Origin: Tumebacillus sp. BK434
GTDB lineage: Bacteria > Bacillota > Bacilli > Tumebacillales > Tumebacillaceae
Assembly: GCF_004340785.1 (NCBI RefSeq)
Contig: NZ_SLXS01000001.1
Span: forward strand, 558,001 to 622,000
Reading direction: 5' to 3'
Length of the DNA stretch: 64,000 nucleotides
Of the stretch, positions 43,062 to 51,235 are shown piece after piece (the first letter of the stretch is position 1; each line of letters starts with the position of its first letter). The position numbers were made by a program, and so were the translations under genes. A model generated the notes under the pieces. The model saw nothing but the letters and a program-made list of their open reading frames with translations. It did no database searches and was not told where the DNA came from.

Positions 43062-46000
43062 ATGACCACTTGGGATACAACCTCACAGACAGAAGCTGAA
43101 GTCTATGTGCTTCGCGCCTCATTCGCCCAGCAGCGGATGTGGATTCTCGACCAACTGGCGCCGGGCAATCCGTTTTACAACATGCCCAACGCCGTGCGCC
43201 TGACTGGAAAGCTCGATGCAGCTTTGCTGACCGACACGATCAACGAAGTGATCTACCGCCACGAGACGCTGCGCACGTCCTTTGAGATGCAGGAAGACGG
43301 CTTAAAGCAGATTGTGCGCGCGGAGCTCTTCATCGACATCCCGCTGACCGACCTGCAACATCTCCCGGAAGCGGAGCGCTTCGAGAAAGCGATGGAGCTG
43401 GCGCGGGACGAGGAGTTCAAGCGCCCGTTCGACCTCAGTCAGGCGCCGTTCATCCGCGCCCGCCTGCTGCGCCTGGCCGACCACGACCACGTGCTGTTGA
43501 TCACGTTGCACCACATCATCTCGGACGGCTGGTCGATGGGCGTGTTTTTCACTGAGCTGTCGGCGATCTACGACGCGTTTGCCAAAGACCAGCCGGTGCC
43601 GCTGCCGGAGCTGTCGATCCAATACGCCGACTTCGCGGAGTGGCAGCACGACTACCTGAGCGGTCAGGTGCTGGAAGACCAGCTGGGCTACTGGAAAAAC
43701 CGGCTCAGCGGCTCGATTCCCGTCCTGCAGCTGCCGGCCGACAAGCCGCGCCCGGCCCTGCAGTCGCACAACGGCCGGACGTACAACCACTTCCTGTCCC
43801 CGGAAGTCACGCAGAAGCTGCAAGCGTTCAATCAGCAGGAGCGCGCCACGATGTTCATGACCTTGCTCGCCGCCTATCAGGTGCTGCTCTCCCGCTGGAC
43901 GGGGCAGGAGGACATCTGGGTCGGCACGCCGATCGCCGGACGTAACGTCAAAGGCATCGAGCAATTGATCGGCTTTTTCGTCAACACGCTGGTCATGCGC
44001 AGCGACCTGTCCGGCAACCCGACGTTCCGCGAGTTGCTGCGCACCGTGCAGACCAACGCCCTCGATGCGTTTGCCCATCAGGACCTGCCCTTTGAAAAGC
44101 TGGTCGAAGAGCTGTCACCCGACCGCAACCGCAGCCATTCGCCGCTGTTCCAGGTGATGTTTGCCCTGCAAAACACGCCGCGCGAAGTGGTGCATCTGCA
44201 AGACCTGACCATGTCGCCCGTCCGCTATGACAACGGCACCTCCAAGTTTGACATCTCGTTCAACTGTGTGGAGCGGCCGGAAGGGTTGCTCTGCGCGATC
44301 GAATATTGCAGCGACCTGTTTGAGGAAGCGACGATCGTGCGCATGGCCGAACACTTCGAGAACCTCGTCACCGCGCTGATCGACAACCCGGAGCAGAAGG
44401 TGTTCGAACTGCCGATGCTGACCAAAGCCGAGCAGGAGCAGATGCGCCTGTTGAACGGCGAGCTGTCCGCGCCGGCCGACGATTGCCTGCACCGGAAATT
44501 CGAAGCGCAGGCGGCCCGCACGCCGGACAACGTCGCCGTGGAATATGCCGGGGAGACGCTGACCTATCGCGAGCTGAACGCCCGCGCCAACCAGTTGGCG
44601 CGCCACCTGCAAGCGCTGGGCGTCGGCCCTGAATCGCTGGTCACGATGTGCGTGGAGCGCTCGCTCGATCTTGTCATCGCCCAGCTCGGCATTCAAAAGG
44701 CGGGCGGCGCGTACGTGCCGGTCGATCCGGGCAACCCGGCGGAGCGCACCGCGTTCATCCTGCAGGACACCAGCGCTGCGGTGATGGTCACGACGTCCGA
44801 TCTGGCCCAAGGGCTCCCGGCGCATTCTGCGCAGCTCGTCTGCCTCGACACCGACCGCGAGCGATTGGCAAGCTACGGGGAAGAGAACGTGGAGAGCGGT
44901 GTCGCGCCGGACAACCTTGTCTATCTGATCTACACCTCCGGCTCGACCGGCACGCCGAAGGCGGTCGCCGTCGAACACCGCCACGTCCTGTCCACGCTGC
45001 TGGCGACACAGAAGGAGTACGGGTTCAATGAGGACGATGTGGTACCTTGGATCGCGTCGGCGGCGTTTGACATTGCGGTCTTTGAACTGATGAGCCCGCT
45101 GCTGGCCGGGGGTCGCGCTGTGATCATGTCGCGTGACCACATTTTGAACATGGAGAGCCTGCTGCGCGACCTGCAGCGCGTCACAGTGATGCACTGCGTG
45201 CCGAGCCTGATGCGCCGCATCGTCGACGGGGCAAAGCTTGTGTTGCAGCACGGCGTCCGGTATGACAAGCTGCGCCTGCTGTTCAGCGGCGGGGACACCG
45301 TGCCGCCGCAATTGCTGCATGACCTGAATGACACCTTCCAATCGGCCGACGTGCATGTGCTGTACGGCCCGACCGAAGCGTCGATCCTCGCGACTGCTCA
45401 TCATTTCAAGCGCGGGGCCGGCGGGGAAGACCGCAACTGGATCGGCCAGCGTTACCAAAATGCACAGCTCTACGTCTGTGATGCATACGGTCAGCAGGTG
45501 CCGCTTGGCGTGCCGGGCGAGCTGCACATCGGTGGGCGCGGCGTGGCGCGCGGCTATTTTGGCCGCGACGAGCTGACCGGCGAGAAGTTCATCACCGTCG
45601 ACGGTCAGCGCCGATACAAGTCGGGCGACCTCGTGCGCTATCTGCCGGACGGGAGCTTGGAGTTCCTCGGCCGCATCGACGGTCAGGTCAAGATCCGCGG
45701 CTTCCGCGTTGAGCTCGGCGAGATCGAAACGGTGCTCGCTCAGCACCCGGCGGTCAAGCAGGCCGTCCTCGCCGTCTTCGAGCACCAAGGCGACAAAAAC
45801 CTCGCCGCCTATCTCGTGCCGGAGCCGGGGCAGACGGCAGAGGAAACGGCTCTGCGCGACTACCTCAAAGAAAAGCTGCCCGAGTACATGGTGCCGGCCG
45901 CGATCGTGATCATGGACGCCTTGCCGCTCAATCAAAACGGCAAGATCGACCGCAAAGCGCTGCCCGCGCCCGATGCGGTGCTGACGGCGGCGACCACCCC

Positions 46001-46304
46001 GTATGTCGAGCCGCGCACGCCGCTCGAAGAGCAGATCGCCAAGATTTTTGCCGACTTGCTCGGCGTAGAGCAGGTCGGGGCGGAGGACAACTTCTTTGAC
46101 CGCGGCGGCCACTCGCTGCTGGCGACGATGGCGGTGTCGCGGGTGAAAGACGCGTTCAAGGTCGAATTCACCCTCGCCGATCTGTTTGAGACGGCGACCG
46201 TCGCAGGCATCGCCGCCAAGGTCGAAGCGAAGCAAGGCACCGCGACCGGCGGCGCTTCGGCGATCAAGCGCGTGGACAGAAGCCAGCTGAGAGGAGGCAG
46301 ATGA
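43062..46304 (+). CDS. NRPS P7: single module C-A-T
   Basis: 1080 residues, one elongation module. C covers about 15-450 with an intact HHIISDG near 150. A covers about 470-970, with TSGSTGTPKA near 625 and NGKIDRK near 959. The pocket code reads DIFHFGLILK, which I cannot assign; it groups with P2-A1, P2-A2 and P4-A2, all of which have GGDxV in place of the usual GGE stretch. T lies near 1018 in DRGGHSLLA, with Arg where Leu is usual. The protein stops after T with no TE or reductase, so the chain must pass to another protein. Its TGA overlaps the ATG of preT (ATGA at 46301-46304), which ties it to the pyrimidine operon. Confidence 0.93.
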   Translation: MTTWDTTSQTEAEVYVLRASFAQQRMWILDQLAPGNPFYNMPNAVRLTGKLDAALLTDTINEVIYRHETLRTSFEMQEDGLKQIVRAELFIDIPLTDLQHLPEAERFEKAMELARDEEFKRPFDLSQAPFIRARLLRLADHDHVLLITLHHIISDGWSMGVFFTELSAIYDAFAKDQPVPLPELSIQYADFAEWQHDYLSGQVLEDQLGYWKNRLSGSIPVLQLPADKPRPALQSHNGRTYNHFLSPEVTQKLQAFNQQERATMFMTLLAAYQVLLSRWTGQEDIWVGTPIAGRNVKGIEQLIGFFVNTLVMRSDLSGNPTFRELLRTVQTNALDAFAHQDLPFEKLVEELSPDRNRSHSPLFQVMFALQNTPREVVHLQDLTMSPVRYDNGTSKFDISFNCVERPEGLLCAIEYCSDLFEEATIVRMAEHFENLVTALIDNPEQKVFELPMLTKAEQEQMRLLNGELSAPADDCLHRKFEAQAARTPDNVAVEYAGETLTYRELNARANQLARHLQALGVGPESLVTMCVERSLDLVIAQLGIQKAGGAYVPVDPGNPAERTAFILQDTSAAVMVTTSDLAQGLPAHSAQLVCLDTDRERLASYGEENVESGVAPDNLVYLIYTSGSTGTPKAVAVEHRHVLSTLLATQKEYGFNEDDVVPWIASAAFDIAVFELMSPLLAGGRAVIMSRDHILNMESLLRDLQRVTVMHCVPSLMRRIVDGAKLVLQHGVRYDKLRLLFSGGDTVPPQLLHDLNDTFQSADVHVLYGPTEASILATAHHFKRGAGGEDRNWIGQRYQNAQLYVCDAYGQQVPLGVPGELHIGGRGVARGYFGRDELTGEKFITVDGQRRYKSGDLVRYLPDGSLEFLGRIDGQVKIRGFRVELGEIETVLAQHPAVKQAVLAVFEHQGDKNLAAYLVPEPGQTAEETALRDYLKEKLPEYMVPAAIVIMDALPLNQNGKIDRKALPAPDAVLTAATTPYVEPRTPLEEQIAKIFADLLGVEQVGAEDNFFDRGGHSLLATMAVSRVKDAFKVEFTLADLFETATVAGIAAKVEAKQGTATGGASAIKRVDRSQLRGGR

Positions 46305-46306
46305 TG
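46291..46306 (+). promoter_or_regulatory. Coupled stop/start and ribosome binding site joining P7 to preT
   Basis: GAGGAGG at 46291-46297 is followed by ATGATGA. The first ATG (46301) overlaps the P7 stop TGA (46302-46304); a second ATG at 46304 overlaps it by one base. Either choice implies translational coupling of the NRPS and the pyrimidine reductase subunit. Confidence 0.8.
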
Positions 46307-47647
46307 AACCTCAACGTCAACTTTTATGAAGTGATGCCGGCTTTGAATCGGAAAGAAGTGCTGGATGAAGCGAACCGCTGCCTGTACTGCTATGACGCAC
46401 CTTGTGTGCAGGCCTGCCCGACCGGCATCGACATCCCGTCGTTCATCAAAAAAATCGCCTCGGGCAACCTGCTCGGCTCGGCGCGCACGATCATGGAAGC
46501 CAACCCGGTCGGCGCGTCCTGCGCCCGGGTCTGCCCGACATCGGAGCTGTGCGAAGGCGCTTGCGTTCTGAACGGCGAATCGGACAAAGCGATCCTGATC
46601 GGCTTGCTCCAGCGCCACGTTACCGACTGGGCGATCGAGACGAAAGCTCCGCTGTTCAGCGCCGGGGAGAAAAACGGCCGCACGGCAGCGATCGTAGGCG
46701 CAGGGCCGGCCGGACTGTCGGCCGCCCGCGAGCTGGCGCGCTTTGGATACGCCGTCACCGTCTATGAAGCGAAGGAGCAGGCGGGCGGCTTGAACACTTA
46801 TGGTATCGTTTCCTTCCGCCTGCCGCAGGAGATTCCGCAGTGGGAGGTCGAGCAGGTCGAAGCGCTCGGCGTCGAGTTCCGCTACGGCGTGCGCGTCGGC
46901 ACTGACATCTCCTCCGAAGAGCTACTGGCCAACTATGACGCCGTACTGCTCGCGCCTGGCATGGGCGCGGTGCCGCAGCTGAACATCGAAGGCGAAACGC
47001 TCGACGGGGTGCTCGATGCCATCGCGTTTGTCGAAGCAACAAAAACGCAGCCGCTGCGCCAAGACTTGATCGGCAAAAAAGTCGCGGTTATCGGCGCCGG
47101 CAACACGGCGATCGACGCCGCGACCTGCTCCAAGCGCCTCGGCGCGGAGGTGGTGCAGATTCACTACCGCCGCACGGCGCAGGAGATGACCGCGTATGAG
47201 TTTGAGTATGAATTTGCCAAGCAGGACGGTGTCGAGTTCCGCTGGCTGACCGCGCCGACCCGCATTTTGGGGGAAGACGGCCGGGTGACCGGGCTTGAGA
47301 TGATCGCGATGGAGCTCGGCGAGCCGGATGAAAAAGGCCGCCGCCGTCCGTCGCCGGTGGCGGGTAGCGAGCAGGTGGTCGAGGTCGATTATGTGATCAG
47401 AGCGATCGGCCAGACCCGGCTCCTGCCGCTGATCGAAGCGTTCGGACTCGCGCATGACAACGGCATCCCGACACTCGATCCGGCGACCTTGCTGACGTCC
47501 CGCGAGCGCGTCTACGCGGCGGGCGACTTTATCTTCGGCGGGCAGGGCGGAACGGACGCGATGGTCGTCTCCGCAGCCCAGCAAGGCAAATTGGCAGCGC
47601 GCGCGATGCATGAAGCTCTGCAGCACCAAGCCGCGCAGTCGGTATAA
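46301..47647 (+). CDS. preT: NAD(P)-dependent dihydropyrimidine dehydrogenase, subunit PreT
   Basis: 448 residues, resembling the flavin/iron-sulfur subunit of bacterial dihydropyrimidine dehydrogenase. It passes electrons from NAD(P)H to PreA, which reduces uracil or thymine to the dihydro form. An N-terminal cysteine-rich segment (CLYCYDAPCVQACPTG near 28-43, then ARVCPTSELCEGAC) should bind [4Fe-4S] clusters. GAGPAGL near 130 binds FAD, GAGNTAID near 267 binds NAD(P), and YAAGDFIFGGQGGTDA closes the fold. It is followed by preA after 17 bases with an AAAGGAGG site. The glutamate synthase small subunit shares this fold, but the direct preA neighbour settles the identity. Confidence 0.93.
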   Translation: MMNLNVNFYEVMPALNRKEVLDEANRCLYCYDAPCVQACPTGIDIPSFIKKIASGNLLGSARTIMEANPVGASCARVCPTSELCEGACVLNGESDKAILIGLLQRHVTDWAIETKAPLFSAGEKNGRTAAIVGAGPAGLSAARELARFGYAVTVYEAKEQAGGLNTYGIVSFRLPQEIPQWEVEQVEALGVEFRYGVRVGTDISSEELLANYDAVLLAPGMGAVPQLNIEGETLDGVLDAIAFVEATKTQPLRQDLIGKKVAVIGAGNTAIDAATCSKRLGAEVVQIHYRRTAQEMTAYEFEYEFAKQDGVEFRWLTAPTRILGEDGRVTGLEMIAMELGEPDEKGRRRPSPVAGSEQVVEVDYVIRAIGQTRLLPLIEAFGLAHDNGIPTLDPATLLTSRERVYAAGDFIFGGQGGTDAMVVSAAQQGKLAARAMHEALQHQAAQSV

Positions 47648-47664
47648 CAAAGGAGGCCTTTGCA

Positions 47665-48930
47665 ATGGCGGATTTACGTATTGAACTGGGCGGCATCAAG
47701 TCGCCCAACCCGTTCTGGCTGGCCTCTGCGCCGCCGACCAACACCGGCTATCAAGTCCTGCGCGCCTTTGAAGCGGGCTGGGGCGGCGCGGTCTGGAAGA
47801 CGCTGGGCGATCCGATCGTCAACGTCTCCTCCCGCTACGGCGGCTACCGCGTCGGCAACCAGCGCCTGCTGGGGCTGAACAACATCGAGCTGATCACCGA
47901 CCGTCCCTTGGAGGTCAACCTGAAAGAGATGGAAGACGTGAAAAAGCGCTTCCCCGATCGTGCCTTGATCGCCTCCTTGATGGTCGATCCGGTGCGCGAA
48001 GTCTGGCACGAGATCGTCAAAAAGGTCGAAGCGGCCGGCGTTGACGGGCTGGAGATCAACTTCGGCTGCCCGCATGGCATGGCTGAGCGCGGCATGGGTG
48101 CCGCCGTCGGACAGCACCCGGAGCTGGTCCGCCAGCAGACGGAGTGGATCAAAGAGGTGGCGACGACGCCGGTGATCGTCAAACTGACGCCGAACATCAC
48201 CGACATCCGCTTCACCGCCCGCGCGGCGCGCGAAGGAGGGGCGGACGCCATCTCGATGATCAACACGATCAACTCGCTGATGGGCGTCGACATCGACACC
48301 TGGATTCCAGAGCCGCACGTCGACGGCAAAGCGGCGCATGGCGGCTACTGCGGCCCGGCGGTCAAACCGATCGCCTTGAACATGGTCGCCGAATGTGCGG
48401 CCGACGGGCAGATCGGCTTGCCGATCTCCGGCATCGGCGGCATCTCGACGTGGCGCGACGCGGTGGAGTTCCTGCTGATGGGCGCCTCGAACGTGCAGGT
48501 CTGCACGGCGGTCATGCACCACGGTTTCCGCATCGTCGAGGACATGATCGACGGGCTGAACCTCTACCTCGATCAGAAAGGAATCGCCTCGGTGACGGAG
48601 CTGACCGGGAAGTCGGTCGACAAGCTGTCCGACTGGGGGTCCCTGAACCTGAACTACAAAGTCGCAGCCCGCATCAACACCGAGACCTGCATCAACTGCA
48701 ACAAATGCTACATCTCCTGCGAAGATGCTTCCCACCAGTGCATCGACCGCGTGGAGGACCCGGCGACCGGCAAGCAGATCCTGCAGGTGCGCGAAGACGA
48801 CTGTGTCGGCTGCAACCTCTGCTCGCTGGTCTGCCCGGTGGACGGCGCGATCGAAATGATTCAGATTGACACCGGCAAGCCGCACCAGACGTGGGGCGAT
48901 CTGGTACTCGAAAGGGGAACTGCGCGATGA
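47665..48930 (+). CDS. preA: NAD-dependent dihydropyrimidine dehydrogenase, subunit PreA
   Basis: 421 residues. The FMN-barrel part (about 5-320) carries the family segments NFGCPHGMAERGMG, KLTPNITDIR and HGGYCGPAVKPIALNMVAE. A ferredoxin part follows with two [4Fe-4S] motifs, CINCNKCYISC near 343 and CVGCNLCSLVCPV near 382. It catalyses the reduction of uracil and thymine at the 5,6 double bond. It follows preT, and its TGA overlaps the start codon of the dihydropyrimidinase gene, so all three are expressed together. Length and order match the E. coli PreTA pair. Confidence 0.95.
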   Translation: MADLRIELGGIKSPNPFWLASAPPTNTGYQVLRAFEAGWGGAVWKTLGDPIVNVSSRYGGYRVGNQRLLGLNNIELITDRPLEVNLKEMEDVKKRFPDRALIASLMVDPVREVWHEIVKKVEAAGVDGLEINFGCPHGMAERGMGAAVGQHPELVRQQTEWIKEVATTPVIVKLTPNITDIRFTARAAREGGADAISMINTINSLMGVDIDTWIPEPHVDGKAAHGGYCGPAVKPIALNMVAECAADGQIGLPISGIGGISTWRDAVEFLLMGASNVQVCTAVMHHGFRIVEDMIDGLNLYLDQKGIASVTELTGKSVDKLSDWGSLNLNYKVAARINTETCINCNKCYISCEDASHQCIDRVEDPATGKQILQVREDDCVGCNLCSLVCPVDGAIEMIQIDTGKPHQTWGDLVLERGTAR

Positions 48931-50312
48931 AAAAGCTGATCCAAAACGGCACTGTCGTCACGGCGGCCGACACCTACCAGGCGGACGTGCTGATCGAAGG
49001 CGAGCGCGTGATCGCGATCGGGCAACAACTTGCAGCGGACGGAGCGGAAGTGGTCGACGCGACCGGGTGCTATCTCTTCCCGGGCGGCATCGATCCGCAC
49101 ACGCATCTCGACATGCCGTTTGGCGGCACGACGACCGCCGACGATTTTGAGACGGGCACCCGCGCGGCAGCATTCGGCGGCACGACGACAATCGTCGACT
49201 TTTGCTTGACTTCGAAAGGTCAGACCTTGTCTGATGCGATCAAAATCTGGCACAACAAAGCGGACAGCAAAGCGGTGGTCGACTACGGCTTCCACCTGAT
49301 GATCGCCGAAGCGAACGACAGCGTGCTCGAACAGCTGGAGCAAGTGGTGAACGAAGAAGGGATCACGTCGCTGAAAGTGTTCATGGCCTACAAAAACGTC
49401 TTCCAGGCGGACGATGAAACGCTGTTCAAAACACTGATCCGCGCCAAAGAGCTCGGAGCACTCGTCCAAGTCCACGCCGAAAACGGCGACGTGATCGACT
49501 ACCTGATCAAACAGGCGCTCGACAATGGCAACACCGACCCGATCTACCACGCGCACACCCGCCCGCCGGTGGCGGAAGGGGAGGCGACAGGGCGCGCGAT
49601 CGCCTTGACGGCGCTGGCCGACTCGCAGCTGTACGTGGTGCACGTCTCCTGCGCCGAAGCGGTGCAGCGCATCGCCGAAGCCCGCGAGCGCGGCTTGAAC
49701 GTCTACGGCGAGACCTGCCCGCAGTATCTGGCGCTCGACATCTCCTATCTGGAGCGGCCGGACTTCGAAGGCGCCAAATACGTCTGGTCGCCGCCGCTGC
49801 GTGAGAAGTGGAACCAAGAAGTGCTGTGGAGCGCGCTGAAAAACGGCATTCTGCAGACGGTCGGCTCCGACCAGTGCTCGTTTAACTTCACAGGGCAAAA
49901 AGACCTCGGCAAAGGCGATTTCACGAAGATCCCCAACGGCGGTCCGCTGATCGAAGACCGTTTCAGCATTCTGTACTCCGAAGGGGCGCACAAAGGGCGC
50001 ATCTCGCTGAACCAGTTTGTCGACATCACCTCGACCAAGTCGGCCAAGCTGTTCGGCATGTTCCCGAAAAAAGGCACCATCGCTGTCGGCTCCGACGCGG
50101 ACATCGTCATCTTCAACCCGAATGCGACCCGCACGATCTCGGCGAAAACGCATCATATGAACGTCGACTACAACCCGTTTGAAGGTATGGAAGTGCACGG
50201 GGAGGTCGTCTCTGTGCTCTCGCGCGGCAGCTTCGTCATCCGCGATCAGGAATATGTCGGCGCGGCAGGCAATGGCCGCTTCATCCGCCGCAACAAATTT
50301 CAGCGTCCCTAG
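48927..50312 (+). CDS. hydA: Dihydropyrimidinase (D-hydantoinase family)
   Basis: 461 residues. It opens dihydrouracil to N-carbamoyl-beta-alanine (or dihydrothymine to the methyl analogue). The metal-binding residues are present: HTH in DPHTHLDMP near 58-60, the carbamylated Lys in SLKVFMAYK near 148, His in VHAENGD and VHVSCAEA, and Asp in GSDQCSF. I chose ATG 48927 rather than an in-frame ATG at 48891 because it overlaps the preA stop (ATGA) and has AAAGGGGA at 48911-48918. Hydantoinases from the same family act on other cyclic ureides, but preT/preA before it and the amidohydrolase after it make the pyrimidine role clear. Confidence 0.94.
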   Translation: MKKLIQNGTVVTAADTYQADVLIEGERVIAIGQQLAADGAEVVDATGCYLFPGGIDPHTHLDMPFGGTTTADDFETGTRAAAFGGTTTIVDFCLTSKGQTLSDAIKIWHNKADSKAVVDYGFHLMIAEANDSVLEQLEQVVNEEGITSLKVFMAYKNVFQADDETLFKTLIRAKELGALVQVHAENGDVIDYLIKQALDNGNTDPIYHAHTRPPVAEGEATGRAIALTALADSQLYVVHVSCAEAVQRIAEARERGLNVYGETCPQYLALDISYLERPDFEGAKYVWSPPLREKWNQEVLWSALKNGILQTVGSDQCSFNFTGQKDLGKGDFTKIPNGGPLIEDRFSILYSEGAHKGRISLNQFVDITSTKSAKLFGMFPKKGTIAVGSDADIVIFNPNATRTISAKTHHMNVDYNPFEGMEVHGEVVSVLSRGSFVIRDQEYVGAAGNGRFIRRNKFQRP

Positions 50313-50326
50313 GAGGTACCAACACC

Positions 50327-51211
50327 ATGCAGAAAGTCAAAATCGGCCTCATCCAAGCGAAACATGAGATCCACGGCGACGAACCGGTCGCCGTGCACAA
50401 AGAAGCGGCGATCGAAAAGCACATCGCCATGGTGCGCGATGCTGCCAAGCAGGGCGCGAAGATCATCTGCCTGCAGGAGATCTTCTACGGTCCGTATTTC
50501 TGCTCCGAGCAGAACCCGAAATGGTACGAAGCGGCCGAAGAGATCCCGCACGGCCCGACCACGCAGCTGTTCATGCAGCTGGCGAAAGAGCTGGAAGTGG
50601 TGATCATCCTGCCGATCTATGAACGGGAAGGGATCGGCACCCTTTACAACACGGCGGCGGTGATCGACGCGGACGGCAGCTACCTCGGCAAATACCGCAA
50701 GCATCATATCCCGCACGTGGAAGCGGGCGAGCCGCCGCACGGGTTTTGGGAGAAGTTCTACTTCAAGCCGGGCAACCTCGGCTACAACGTGTTTGACACC
50801 AAATACGCCAAAGTCGGCGTCTACATCTGCTATGACCGCCACTTCCCGGAAGGGGCGCGCATCCTCGGCCTGAAAGGGGCGGAGATCGTGTTCAATCCGT
50901 CGGCGACCGTCGCCGGCACGTCGGAGTACCTTTGGAAGCTGGAGCAGCCGGCGCATGCGGTGGCCAATGGCTACTACATCGCGGCGATCAACCGCGTCGG
51001 TATGGAAGCGCCGTGGAACATGGGCGAATTTTACGGTCAGTCCTATCTCGCCGACCCGCGCGGCGCGATGGTGGCGGTGGCGTCCCGCGACGAGGATGAA
51101 GTGCTGGTCGCGGAGATGGACAAGCAAGTGATCTATGAAGTCCGCCAAAAATGGCAATTTTACCGCGACCGCCGTCCGGAGACGTACGGCGAGATGGCAG
51201 AGCTGCTGTAG
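50327..51211 (+). CDS. Beta-ureidopropionase / N-carbamoyl-beta-alanine amidohydrolase (nitrilase superfamily)
   Basis: 294 residues with the nitrilase catalytic triad: Glu in CLQEIFYGPYF, Lys in KYRKHHIPH and Cys168 in YICYDRHFPEG. It hydrolyses N-carbamoyl-beta-alanine to beta-alanine, CO2 and ammonia, the last step of the reductive pyrimidine pathway. ATG 50327 follows TAGGAGGT, 14 bases behind the previous stop. In this locus its product is the predicted substrate of P6-A1. An N-carbamoylputrescine amidase would look similar, but the operon argues for the pyrimidine enzyme. Confidence 0.92.
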   Translation: MQKVKIGLIQAKHEIHGDEPVAVHKEAAIEKHIAMVRDAAKQGAKIICLQEIFYGPYFCSEQNPKWYEAAEEIPHGPTTQLFMQLAKELEVVIILPIYEREGIGTLYNTAAVIDADGSYLGKYRKHHIPHVEAGEPPHGFWEKFYFKPGNLGYNVFDTKYAKVGVYICYDRHFPEGARILGLKGAEIVFNPSATVAGTSEYLWKLEQPAHAVANGYYIAAINRVGMEAPWNMGEFYGQSYLADPRGAMVAVASRDEDEVLVAEMDKQVIYEVRQKWQFYRDRRPETYGEMAELL

Positions 51212-51235
51212 GCGGGAAAAGGGAGGAGCTCCTAC

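Noticed and set aside
48891-48926. A longer N-terminus for the dihydropyrimidinase
   Set aside because: ATG 48927 overlaps the preA stop and has its own ribosome binding site, and the protein then starts as the family does.
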